Assembly: GCA_966210725.1 (NCBI GenBank)
Contig: CBIHLN010000044.1
Location: forward strand, 1-20,459
Source of the DNA: Lysobacter_C sp966210725
GTDB taxonomy: Bacteria; Pseudomonadota; Gammaproteobacteria; Xanthomonadales; Xanthomonadaceae
Length of the DNA stretch: 20,459 nt
Direction of reading: 5' to 3'
Part shown: one piece after another, positions 1 through 7,263 of the stretch
Layout of the letters: every line of letters begins with the position of its first letter
Numbering within the stretch: the first letter of the stretch is position 1
Made by a program: the position numbers and the translations under genes
The notes under the pieces: generated by a model
What the model was told of the DNA's origin: nothing
Database searches by the model: none
The model's input: only the letters and a program-made list of their open reading frames with translations

Positions 1-10
1 CCGCCAGAAG

Positions 11-48
11 TTGCAAGGTCCGCCCCCCTGCGCCATGCTGCGGAGCAT
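11..48 (+). promoter_or_regulatory. Possible phaR promoter with overlapping inverted repeat
   Basis: TTGCAA (11-16) and CATGCT (34-39) are spaced 17 bp like weak -35 and -10 boxes. The inverted repeat ATGCT-gcgg-AGCAT (35-48) overlaps the -10 candidate. Its place just upstream of phaR, a regulator family known to repress its own gene, makes an operator plausible. Both boxes match the consensus poorly, so this is inference. Confidence 0.25.
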
Positions 49-70
49 CACGATTTAGAGCCCCGGCTCC

Positions 71-559
71 ATGGCCTCGATGCGCGTCATCAAGAAGTAC
101 CCCAACCGGCGTCTCTACGACACGGAGATCTCCAGTTACATCACGATCGAGGACGTACGCCAGCTCATCGTCGACGGCGAGGAGTTCGAAGTGCGCGATG
201 CGCGTTCGGGCGATGACCTCACACGCCAGGTCCTGCTGCAGATCATCGCCGAGCACGAACAGGACGGCGAACCGATGCTGTCCACGCAACTGCTGAGCCA
301 GATCATCCGCTTCTACGGTGATTCGCTGCAGGGTTTCATGGGCAGTTACCTGGAGCGTTCGATGCAGGCGTTCCTGGACCAGCAGCAGCAGTTCCGCAAG
401 CAGGTCGGCGGCATGCTCGGGCAGACGCCGTGGGCCATGATGAACCAGCTCACCGAACGCAACATGGCGATGTGGAAAGAGTTCCAGCAGAACCTGTCCG
501 GCAGCGTGGGACAGAGCCCGAACTCCACCAAGCCCAAGACCGACAAGCGCGAGCGCTGA
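71..559 (+). CDS. phaR: Polyhydroxyalkanoate synthesis repressor PhaR
   Basis: PhaR proteins bind DNA and PHA granules and repress phasin and PHA-synthesis genes until polymer forms. The 162-residue protein opens with MRVIKKYPNRRLYDTEISSY, the hallmark of the PHB/PHA accumulation regulator DNA-binding domain (about residues 4-65). The PHB_acc domain follows (about 66-110, containing LSTQLLSQIIRFYGDSLQGF), then a Gln-rich helical stretch (FLDQQQQFRKQ) and a polar tail. Length is close to usual for the shorter gammaproteobacterial forms. ATG at 71 gives MASMRVIKKY; ATG at 80 would give MRVIKKY, which matches the family N-terminus equally well, so the start is uncertain by three codons. The stop overlaps the start of the phaB-like gene (TGATG), suggesting an operon and translational coupling. 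Phasin and synthase genes are not in the window. Confidence 0.9.
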   Translation: MASMRVIKKYPNRRLYDTEISSYITIEDVRQLIVDGEEFEVRDARSGDDLTRQVLLQIIAEHEQDGEPMLSTQLLSQIIRFYGDSLQGFMGSYLERSMQAFLDQQQQFRKQVGGMLGQTPWAMMNQLTERNMAMWKEFQQNLSGSVGQSPNSTKPKTDKRER

Positions 560-1338
560 TGGCGGCGGTGGATGTGGTCGCGGGGACCGCGCAGCGGACC
601 GCGCAGCGCGTGGCGATGGTCAGCGGCGGCGTCGGCGGGTTGGGCAGCGAAATCTGCAGGGCGCTCGCGCATCAGGGGCACCGCGTCGTGGCGGTCGACC
701 TCGCCGTGGAGGGCGAACGCCTGGCCCGTTTCCGTGACCACACCCGGGACCTGGACGTGCAACTGGAAACCGCCGACGTCGGGGACTTCGCCGCGTGCGG
801 GTCGCTGGTCGAGCGTGTCGAACGCGAGTCCGGCGGCATCGACATCCTTGTCAACGCCGCCGGCATCACCCGGGACACCCGCTTGGCGAACATGGCGCCC
901 TCGCAGTGGGACGACGTGCTGCGGGTCAACCTCGACGGCGTGTTCAACCTCTGCCGGCACGCGGTCACCGGCATGGTGGCCCGTGGCTTCGGACGCATCG
1001 TCAACATCAGTTCGGTCAACGGACAGACGGGGCAATTCGGACAGACCAACTACGCGGCGGCCAAGGCCGGCATGCACGGATTCACCATGGCACTGGCCCG
1101 CGAGGTCGCCCGCAAGGGCGTCACCGTGAACTCCGTGTCCCCCGGCTACTGCGAAACCGCCATGGTCATGGCGGTGCCCGACGCGGTGCGAGAGCGCATC
1201 GTCGAGTCCGTGCCCGTGGGACGGCTCGGCCGGCCCCACGAAATCGCGCGCGCGGTGACGTTCCTGACCGCGGAGGATGCCGGCTTCATCACCGGCGCCA
1301 ACCTGCCGGTCAACGGCGGCCTGTTCATGAGCTTCTGA
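559..1338 (+). CDS. phaB: Acetoacetyl-CoA reductase, PhaB-type short-chain dehydrogenase
   Basis: A short-chain dehydrogenase/reductase of 259 residues, expected to reduce acetoacetyl-CoA to (R)-3-hydroxybutyryl-CoA with NAD(P)H in the cytoplasm, the second step of PHB synthesis. Visible motifs are the Rossmann glycine motif SGGVGGLG (22-29), NAAG (99-102), Asn124 in RVNLDG, and the catalytic Ser152, Tyr165 and Lys169 (YAAAK). The C-terminal part SPGYCETAMVMAVP and TGANLPVNGGLFMSF closely resembles PhaB rather than generic FabG. The ATG at 559 overlaps the phaR stop by one base; no clear ribosome binding site is seen, so coupling to phaR translation is likely. The frame stays open upstream to 430, but that part lies inside phaR and lacks SDR sequence. 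FabG-like 3-oxoacyl-ACP reductase is the alternative; the phaR neighbour favours PhaB. Confidence 0.82.
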   Translation: MAAVDVVAGTAQRTAQRVAMVSGGVGGLGSEICRALAHQGHRVVAVDLAVEGERLARFRDHTRDLDVQLETADVGDFAACGSLVERVERESGGIDILVNAAGITRDTRLANMAPSQWDDVLRVNLDGVFNLCRHAVTGMVARGFGRIVNISSVNGQTGQFGQTNYAAAKAGMHGFTMALAREVARKGVTVNSVSPGYCETAMVMAVPDAVRERIVESVPVGRLGRPHEIARAVTFLTAEDAGFITGANLPVNGGLFMSF

Positions 1339-1397
1339 GCGGCCGGGACCGCGGCCACGCGCCGGAGTCCCATCTGCCTGCTACGGCCCTCAGCCGC

Positions 1398-2309
1398 TCA
1401 CCGGCAGTACTTTTCCCGGAACTGCTCCGCCTGCGGTATCAGCGATTGCAGCGTCTGCATGCGGTTGGCGGGGTCGGGATGCGTGGATGCGAACTCGGGC
1501 GGACGTTCGCCACCGCCGATCTGCCCCATGCGCTCCCACAGCGGCACCGCTTCGTTGGGGTCGTAGCACGCGGCGGCGGCCAGCATCAGCCCGACTTCAT
1601 CGGCCTGCGTTTCGTGGCTGCGGCCGTAAGGCAGCACGAACCCGTACTGCGCGCCCGCACCCAGCGCCGCCATCACCGCCTGCTGCTGTTGCGGGTCCAT
1701 CCCGCCCACCGCCATGCCGGCCGCGACCTGGCCCATCTGCACCAGCTTCTGCTGCGCCATGCGCTGACTGCCATGGCGCAGCAGTGCGTGGGCGATCTCG
1801 TGGCCCATGACCACTGCCATGCCGTGCTCGTTCTCCACGACCGGCAGCAGGCCGGTGTAGACCGCCATCTTTCCGCCCGGCAGGCAGAACGCGTTGGCCT
1901 GGTCGGACTGGATGACCGCCACGTCCCACTGGAACGACTGGTAGTCGGTCGGTGCCGGCTGCTGGTGCAGCGCGGCCAGCTCGGCCGTGACTTCAGGTAC
2001 GCGCTCCACCAGCCGCTGTGCGATCTCGCGCACCTGCTGGCTGACCTGTGCGTCGGCCGGCATCAGCGCGCCCTGCGCCTGCGCATCGCCCAGCACCTGG
2101 TCGAAGGCCTGGGCGCCCAACTGCACCTCCTCTTCCGGCGTGGCGCCGTAGCGCGCCTTCTCGCCGGTGTAGGGGTCGACCTTGGCGTTGCCGAACCACG
2201 ACCACGCCGCATACCCCGCGAACAGGATGAGGATCCACCAGCGCATGCCACCAAAGCCCCGGCGGCGCCCACCTGCCGGCGCCTGCCTCCCCACCGATCC
2301 GATCCTCAT
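1398..2309 (-). CDS. M48-family zinc metalloprotease, membrane anchored
   Basis: A zinc metallopeptidase of 303 residues resembling the YggG/LoiP and BepA peptidase domain. HEIAH (His170, Glu171, His174) provides two zinc ligands and the catalytic Glu. Glu233 in SHETQAD is the expected third ligand. The tail FASTHPDPANRMQTL is the conserved substrate-cleft region of this family. The N-terminus is basic (RRRGFGGMR), followed by one membrane span (about 24-38), so the catalytic part is probably periplasmic. I start at the ATG at 2309 because GAGGG lies about 7 bases upstream and because the longer open frame to 2423 would run into the upstream gene. It lies 76 bases downstream of the SUMF1-type lipoprotein gene on the same strand, probably one operon. 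The family performs quality control of envelope proteins; the substrate here is unknown. Confidence 0.88.
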   Translation of the reverse strand: MRIGSVGRQAPAGGRRRGFGGMRWWILILFAGYAAWSWFGNAKVDPYTGEKARYGATPEEEVQLGAQAFDQVLGDAQAQGALMPADAQVSQQVREIAQRLVERVPEVTAELAALHQQPAPTDYQSFQWDVAVIQSDQANAFCLPGGKMAVYTGLLPVVENEHGMAVVMGHEIAHALLRHGSQRMAQQKLVQMGQVAAGMAVGGMDPQQQQAVMAALGAGAQYGFVLPYGRSHETQADEVGLMLAAAACYDPNEAVPLWERMGQIGGGERPPEFASTHPDPANRMQTLQSLIPQAEQFREKYCR

Positions 2310-2385
2310 CGCACCGCCCTCGTCAAATGGTTGATATCCGGCCGCCGTGCCGTCGCGCCGCAGAAGACCGCCCGACAACGCGGTG

Positions 2386-4251
2386 TCAGATCTCGCGGAC
2401 CACACGGAATCCCACGCGGGCATTGGTCGTGTCGGCCGGACTGGCCACCCGCCACGCCGAACGCGTCTGCGCCGGTGAACTCGCCCATGATCCGCCCCTC
2501 ACCACGCGCGTGCGGCAGCCCGGATTGACCCATGCCTGGCCGTCATCCGGCGCGCGCCGGTAGGAGTCGTGCCAGCAGTCGGCGACCCACTCGCTGACAT
2601 TGCCGGCCATGTCGTGAAGGCCGAATGCACCCGGGCGGTAGGACTCCACCTTCGCCGGTCCCCACGCGCCGTCGCCGTAGCCCTCGAAGGCGTTCCGCCA
2701 ACCCCGTCCGCTCGGTGAGCGGTCCAGCGCACCGGTGAAGTTGCCGGTGCGATCGGGCGGCGCGCCTTCGCCCCACGGGAACCGCGACGTACTGCCCGCC
2801 CGCAACGCGTACTCGAACTCGGCCTCGCTGGGCAGCCGGTAGCGCTCGCCCGTCTGCTCGGAAAGCCAGTCGGCGTACGCCATCGCATCCTGCGCGCTGA
2901 CGTGGATGACCGGCATCGACGGGTCGGCACGGTCGCCGGTGTAATCGCTGCGCCAATCCACGTTGCTGCGCCGGACCAGGTTGCCACTGCGCTCGTCGTA
3001 GGCGGTGGAATAGCCGCGACGCGTGGCGCGCGGCTCGTACCCACTGGCGGCGACGAACCGCCCGAACTCGCCCACCGTGACTTCATGCCGGGCCACCGCC
3101 AGGCCACGGGGGAAGCGGATATTGCGCGCAGGCCGCTCGGCGTCCGTCGCATCGGCTTCCGCATCGGCGGCCCCCATCCTGAAGGCGCCATGCGGGATCA
3201 CGACCAGCTCCGGCCCACGGCCGCCATTGCGCAGCGCATCGGTAAAGGCCTGCCCGGGACGGAACAGGCCGTAATGCGTCGCGAGGTCGATGCGGGTACG
3301 CAAGAGGACCGCGGCCGGGTCGCCCGGCGGCGCAATGCGCAGGAGCTCGGCGAGCGCCTCGCGTGCATCGCCCAGCCCATCCTCCCGCCCGAGCGCCGCC
3401 AACCCCGTGTCCCTCAGGTCGCCGATCCGCGCCGCGCGTAGACGTTCGATGCGGTCGCGTGCATGCGGAACCGTCTCGAAGTCGGGCCGCACCTTGGCCG
3501 CCGCCTGCAGCCATCGCTCGGCGCCGGCGAAATCATCGTCTTCGGCCGCCACTTCCGCGCGGCGGATCAACGCGCTTTCCGACGCCGCGATGCCCTGCAT
3601 CGCGCGCACATCGCCGGGCCGCAGCTCCAGTGCCTCACGAAAGCGAGTCAGCGCACCGGCCTGCCCGTCCTCACCGATGCGGCCGTCATTGAGCGCCTCC
3701 TCTCCCAGCCGGTTGGCGCGCTGGGCCTGGTCGACGGTGTCCAGCCGGGACAGGTAGCGCACCACCGGCACGTGATCGGGTGCCACGGTGCGCGCGACCG
3801 CCCCGATCTCGTGCGCGGTGCGCAACGCGGCGGGATTGCGGTCGATCGCACCCAGCGCCGCATCGCCGCGCGCCACCAGCGCCGCGAGGGCGCGCTCCAG
3901 GCCCGCCTTGGCCTCCAGGTCGTCCGGGTCGTGGCGCGCGAGCGCCACATACAACGGCAGGGCCGATTGCGCGTCGTCGAACAGGCGTCCGGCATCCAGC
4001 GCTTCGGCCGCCTGCGTCCGCAGCGCATCGACACCGCCGTCAGCGACCGCCACCGGCGGCAGTGGCCACGGCGCCACGGGCGAGACCGCCTGATCCGCGC
4101 TGATCGTGACGATCGGCGCTCGCACCTGCGACTGCGCGGCCTCCGGCGCCTGCACGGGATCGCCCTGGCCGTTGCCGTCACGCCCACAGCCGGCCATCAG
4201 CACCGCCAGCGCGAGGCCCATCCAGACGATGGCAGTGGGGGATGGGCGCAA
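2386..4251 (-). CDS. Lipoprotein with TPR-like helices and SUMF1/FGE-like domain
   Basis: A predicted lipoprotein of 621 residues. A short basic start is followed by a hydrophobic stretch and the lipobox LMAGC (Cys22). Residues about 75-335 are Ala/Leu/Arg-rich helices with TPR-like segments (for example ALTRFREALELRPGDVRAMQG). Residues about 346-621 form a formylglycine-generating-enzyme-type (SUMF1) domain: VVIPHGAFRMG, RLPSEAEFEYALRAG, GLHDMAGNVSEWVADCW, RVVRGGSW and GFRVVRE. The cysteine pair that oxidises sulfatases is absent; the matching stretch TRSAWRVASPADTTNARVGF has no Cys. So this is probably not a sulfatase activator but one of the many SUMF1-fold proteins of other or unknown function. 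I chose the TTG at 4251 because GGAGGA precedes it and a proper signal peptide follows; ATG at 4221 is the alternative. It is divergent from rnd and upstream of the M48 gene. Confidence 0.8.
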   Translation of the reverse strand: MRPSPTAIVWMGLALAVLMAGCGRDGNGQGDPVQAPEAAQSQVRAPIVTISADQAVSPVAPWPLPPVAVADGGVDALRTQAAEALDAGRLFDDAQSALPLYVALARHDPDDLEAKAGLERALAALVARGDAALGAIDRNPAALRTAHEIGAVARTVAPDHVPVVRYLSRLDTVDQAQRANRLGEEALNDGRIGEDGQAGALTRFREALELRPGDVRAMQGIAASESALIRRAEVAAEDDDFAGAERWLQAAAKVRPDFETVPHARDRIERLRAARIGDLRDTGLAALGREDGLGDAREALAELLRIAPPGDPAAVLLRTRIDLATHYGLFRPGQAFTDALRNGGRGPELVVIPHGAFRMGAADAEADATDAERPARNIRFPRGLAVARHEVTVGEFGRFVAASGYEPRATRRGYSTAYDERSGNLVRRSNVDWRSDYTGDRADPSMPVIHVSAQDAMAYADWLSEQTGERYRLPSEAEFEYALRAGSTSRFPWGEGAPPDRTGNFTGALDRSPSGRGWRNAFEGYGDGAWGPAKVESYRPGAFGLHDMAGNVSEWVADCWHDSYRRAPDDGQAWVNPGCRTRVVRGGSWASSPAQTRSAWRVASPADTTNARVGFRVVREI

Positions 4252-4254
4252 ACG

Positions 4255-4260
4255 TCCTCC
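4255..4260 (-). promoter_or_regulatory. Ribosome binding site for a TTG start
   Basis: On the minus strand GGAGGA stands 3 bases before the TTG at 4251. It is the only strong Shine-Dalgarno match near the start of this gene. Together with the signal peptide that begins there, it decides for TTG over the ATG at 4221. Confidence 0.5.
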
Positions 4261-4320
4261 GGAGAACTGGGCCTGATGCACCGCGCGGCGTGCCGGACCA
4301 CCGTGCGTGGACCGCCCCGT

Positions 4321-4337
4321 GACCGGCGCCGCCGGTC
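4321..4337. promoter_or_regulatory. Perfect 8-bp inverted repeat in divergent promoter region
   Basis: GACCGGCG-C-CGCCGGTC is a perfect inverted repeat with a one-base spacer. It sits in the 146-bp gap between the divergent lipoprotein and rnd genes. TATTGT (4360-4365), a weak -10 candidate for rnd, lies 22 bases further on. The repeat could be an operator, but GC-rich DNA makes such palindromes fairly often. Confidence 0.25.
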
Positions 4338-4397
4338 GGCCGGCCCGGCGAAAGTAGGCTATTGTCGCCCGCCCCGGCAACCTGCCCGTGAACCCCG

Positions 4398-5501
4398 GTG
4401 CCCCCTCCCGTGCCACGCTGGATCCAAGACCCCGCCGACCTCGTGGCGCGCTTCGCGACGCCGCCCGCCCGCATCGGGCTGGATACCGAGTTCATCCGTG
4501 AGCGCACGTACTGGCCGCAACTGGCGCTGGTGCAGATTTCGATCGAAACCGGTGACGGACTCGACATCCTGCTGGTCGACCCGCTGGTCCCGGGCATGGC
4601 CGACGCGCTGGCCACTGTGCTGACGGACACCCGCGTGCTCAAGGTGATGCACAGCCCCAGCGAGGACCTGGTCGCCTTCAAGCACGCCTGCGATGCGGTG
4701 CCGCGGCCGTTGTTCGACACACAGTTGGCGGCGGCCCTGGCCGGTATCGCCGGCGGCATGGGCTACCAGCGTCTGGTCGAGAGCGTCACCGGCATCGCGC
4801 TGGCGAAGGGCGAGACGCGTTCGGACTGGATGCGGCGGCCGCTGTCGCCGTCCCAGCTGGAGTACGCCGCCGACGACGTGCGCCATCTGTTCGAGCTGCA
4901 CGACGTGCTGGAGGCCGACCTGGACCGCCTCGGCCGGCGCGCGTGGCTGGCCGAGGATGCGGAGCGCATCCTCGCCAATGCCGACAGCGACGATGTCGAG
5001 CGCTGGCCGCACCTCTCGCTGCGCAGCGCGCAGTTCCTCGACCTGGGTGCGCAGCGGCGACTGGTCCGCCTGTTGCGCTGGCGCGACCGGTACGCGCGCG
5101 ACAACGACCGCCCGCGCACCTGGATCCTCGACAACGAGCTGGCGACTGCGATCGCGCGCGTGCCTCCCGCGGATATCGCCGCATTGCAGGCGCAGCTGGA
5201 CGCGCACCCCAAGGCCCCGCGCAAGCTGGCCGACGCGATCTGGTCTGCGCTGCAGACGCCATTGGCCGACGAGGTGGACGCACCGGACGCCAGCGTGTCG
5301 GAGCGCCGCGACAAGCAGGCGCTGCGGCAGCTCCAGGACGCCGTCGCCGCCCGCAGTGCCGAATTGGGACTGCCGGACGGCGTGCTCGCCTCGCGCCGAT
5401 GGCTGGAAGCGCTGCTGGACCAGGGCGAGTGGCCCGATGCGCTCGCCGGATGGCGGCGGGAGACGCTGGAGCCGCAGCTGGCCCCGTTGCTGCAACGCTA
5501 G
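4398..5501 (+). CDS. rnd: Ribonuclease D
   Basis: A 3'-to-5' exoribonuclease of 367 residues that trims tRNA precursors and other small RNAs. The DEDDy catalytic set is visible: Asp29 and Glu31 in GLDTEFIRERTYWP, Asp90 in HSPSEDL, and Tyr156 with Asp160 in QLEYAADD. HRDC-type helical domains fill the C-terminal half (about 200-365, with LRWRDRYARDNDRPRTWILDN typical of the first). Length fits E. coli RNase D (375). The likely start is GTG at 4398; GTG at 4410 would also keep the whole domain. No clear Shine-Dalgarno is seen. The gene diverges from the SUMF1-type lipoprotein, and a tRNA gene, its typical kind of substrate, lies 152 bases downstream. Confidence 0.93.
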   Translation: MPPPVPRWIQDPADLVARFATPPARIGLDTEFIRERTYWPQLALVQISIETGDGLDILLVDPLVPGMADALATVLTDTRVLKVMHSPSEDLVAFKHACDAVPRPLFDTQLAAALAGIAGGMGYQRLVESVTGIALAKGETRSDWMRRPLSPSQLEYAADDVRHLFELHDVLEADLDRLGRRAWLAEDAERILANADSDDVERWPHLSLRSAQFLDLGAQRRLVRLLRWRDRYARDNDRPRTWILDNELATAIARVPPADIAALQAQLDAHPKAPRKLADAIWSALQTPLADEVDAPDASVSERRDKQALRQLQDAVAARSAELGLPDGVLASRRWLEALLDQGEWPDALAGWRRETLEPQLAPLLQR

Positions 5502-5513
5502 CCCCGCCACACG

Positions 5514-5543
5514 TGTACACGGAGCGGCTTCGGCGGCAATCGG
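5514..5543 (+). repeat. Degenerate REP-like element
   Basis: TGTA, a 3-base insertion, GGAGCGGCTTC and then GGCGGCAATCGG line up with the REP at 16899, differing by the insertion and a few bases. It lies just after the rnd stop. The perfect palindrome CGTGTACACG (5512-5521) overlaps its left end. It is a probable decayed copy. Confidence 0.45.
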
Positions 5544-5612
5544 CACCCGGTCCACGCACCCACCCGCCGACTGCGGTTGAAGCTGCACCGGCACCCACCG
5601 CCCGGGCCGGGC

Positions 5613-5641
5613 TGGCGCCACCGCGGAGTGGCCGCTAGAAT
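5613..5641 (+). promoter_or_regulatory. Candidate promoter of tRNA-Ala
   Basis: TAGAAT (5636-5641) is a good -10 box 12 bases before the mature tRNA 5' end. A weak -35 (TGGCGC, 5613-5618) sits 17 bp upstream. The position would give a very short 5' leader. Confidence 0.45.
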
Positions 5642-5653
5642 CCCAGCCCACGT

Positions 5654-5729
<76 letters not shown>

Positions 5730-5743
5730 ATCGAATACCGGAG

Positions 5744-5774
5744 GCCCCGGCGTCGCGCAGACGCCGGGGCTTTT
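5744..5774 (+). terminator. Rho-independent terminator after tRNA-Ala
   Basis: GCCCCGGCGTC and GACGCCGGGGC form a perfect 11-bp stem around the 5-base loop GCGCA, followed by TTTT. It ends 25 bases before the chosen NlpC/P60 start, so that gene needs its own promoter in or just after the hairpin. Confidence 0.88.
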
Positions 5775-5798
5775 CGTATGCGCGCTATGCTCGACCGC

Positions 5799-7238
5799 AT
5801 GCCTGACGCCGTTGCCGTCCACCGCCTTTCCCGCCGCATTGCCGCCCCGTGCATCCTGGCCTCGGTGCTGGCCCTGCTGGTCTTCGCGGGCGCCGCGGCG
5901 GGCTCGCCGGCACGCTCCGACGCGACCCGTGCCGTACCGACGATTGCCGGTATGGACGACGCGGCGCGCTGGACCGCGGCGTACTGGATCGGACGCGCGC
6001 CGGAGGCCGACCGGCCCCTCGCCACGCCCGATGCGATCGCCCGCCAGAACGCGCGCCTGCTGCGCGAAGACCCCTCAATGCACGCGTTGGCCGCGCTGGG
6101 CCCCGAGCTGCAGGGCGCACAGGTGCGCGGTTGGATCGAGGCGGTCTCGCGCCGACCGGCCGCGGCGCGCTTCGATGCGTCCGGTCGCCGGCTGGCACCG
6201 CGGTCGCTCGACCGCCTGATCGACGCCCTCGCGCTGGACACGATCCCGGCCCGCCAGACCACGCGGTACGGCCTCGTCGTGCGCCGCGCGGCGTTGCGCA
6301 CGTTCCCGACCGACCAGCGCGTGTTCAGCACGCCGGGCGACACCGACATCGACCGCTTCCAGGAGAGCGCCCTGTTCCCGGGCACGCCGGTGGTGATCGC
6401 ACACGCCAGCCGCGACGGGCGATGGCTGTTTGTCGTCAGTCAGCGCTACGCGGCATGGATCGATACCCGCGACGTCGCCGAGGGCGACGCCGGGACGGTG
6501 CTGGCGTACGGCGCACGGGCGCCCTACCGCCTGGTGACGGGCGCGGCGGTGCATACCGCGTTCACCCCCGAGGCGCCGGCGGTGTCCGCCGTCCAGCTCG
6601 ACATGGGCACCCGCGTGCCGCTGGCCGTCGCGCCGGCGCAGGGCCCGCTCAACGGCCAGCACCCCGCCAGCGGCCATGCGGTGGAACTGCCGGTGCGCGA
6701 TGGTGCCGGACGCCTGGTGCTGCACCCGGCGCTGTTGCCCCGCAGCGCCGACACGGCCGATGGACCGTTGCCGCTGACACGCCGGCACCTGATCGGCCAG
6801 GCCTTCAAGTTCCTCGGTGAGCGCTACGGCTGGGGGCACGACTACAACGCGCGCGATTGCAGCGGCTTCGTGTCGGAGGTGTACGCCAGCATGGGGCTGG
6901 TGCTGCCGCGCAACACCGGTGACCAGGCCGGCAGCCCGGTGCTCGCCGTCGACCGACTTGGCGATGCGGTCCGCCGCGACGTCGCAATGGGCGCGCTGGA
7001 GGTGGGCGACCTGGTCTACGTCCCCGGCCACGTCATGATGGTCATCGGCCATGCCGACGGGGAACCGTTCGTGATCCATGACATCCACGGCGGCGGCCAA
7101 CGCGGCACCGGTGGCGACGTCGTCCGCCTTGGCCTCAACGGTGTGGTCGTGACCTCGCTGCGCGGACTGGTGTTCGATGACGGCACGCCCTACGTCGATC
7201 GCGCGACCGCCATCGTGCGGCCGGCCGATGTCCGCTAA
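5799..7238 (+). CDS. Secreted NlpC/P60 (C40) peptidase with SH3-type domain
   Basis: A predicted cell-wall endopeptidase of 479 residues, of the class that cuts gamma-D-Glu-diamino acid bonds in peptidoglycan peptides (YkfC-like). A signal peptide or anchor is visible (hydrophobic 15-33, AAAGSPA). An N-terminal stabilising region follows (about 50-155, with ALDTIPARQTTRYGLVVRRAALRTFPTDQRVF), then SH3b-like beta segments (about 190-310), then the NlpC/P60 domain (about 325-460). Catalytic Cys354 lies in RDCSGFVSEVYASMGLVLPRNT, His411 in PGHVMMVIG, and His427 is the probable third residue. ATGs at 5778, 5787 and 5799 are all possible and none has a clear ribosome binding site; I chose 5799 for its normal-looking signal peptide. 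It starts right after the tRNA terminator and is followed within 25 bases by an L,D-transpeptidase-type gene. Confidence 0.87.
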   Translation: MPDAVAVHRLSRRIAAPCILASVLALLVFAGAAAGSPARSDATRAVPTIAGMDDAARWTAAYWIGRAPEADRPLATPDAIARQNARLLREDPSMHALAALGPELQGAQVRGWIEAVSRRPAAARFDASGRRLAPRSLDRLIDALALDTIPARQTTRYGLVVRRAALRTFPTDQRVFSTPGDTDIDRFQESALFPGTPVVIAHASRDGRWLFVVSQRYAAWIDTRDVAEGDAGTVLAYGARAPYRLVTGAAVHTAFTPEAPAVSAVQLDMGTRVPLAVAPAQGPLNGQHPASGHAVELPVRDGAGRLVLHPALLPRSADTADGPLPLTRRHLIGQAFKFLGERYGWGHDYNARDCSGFVSEVYASMGLVLPRNTGDQAGSPVLAVDRLGDAVRRDVAMGALEVGDLVYVPGHVMMVIGHADGEPFVIHDIHGGGQRGTGGDVVRLGLNGVVVTSLRGLVFDDGTPYVDRATAIVRPADVR

Positions 7239-7263
7239 CCCGCCTGCATCCGAGCCCACGACC

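Noticed and set aside
1339..1397. Terminator between phaB and the M48 gene
   Set aside because: GCGG/CCGC can pair in this 59-base convergent gap, but the stem is short and no T run is present.
795..2528. Plus-strand open frame of 577 codons
   Set aside because: It crosses phaB in a wrong frame and runs antisense through the M48 gene; there is no coherent protein.
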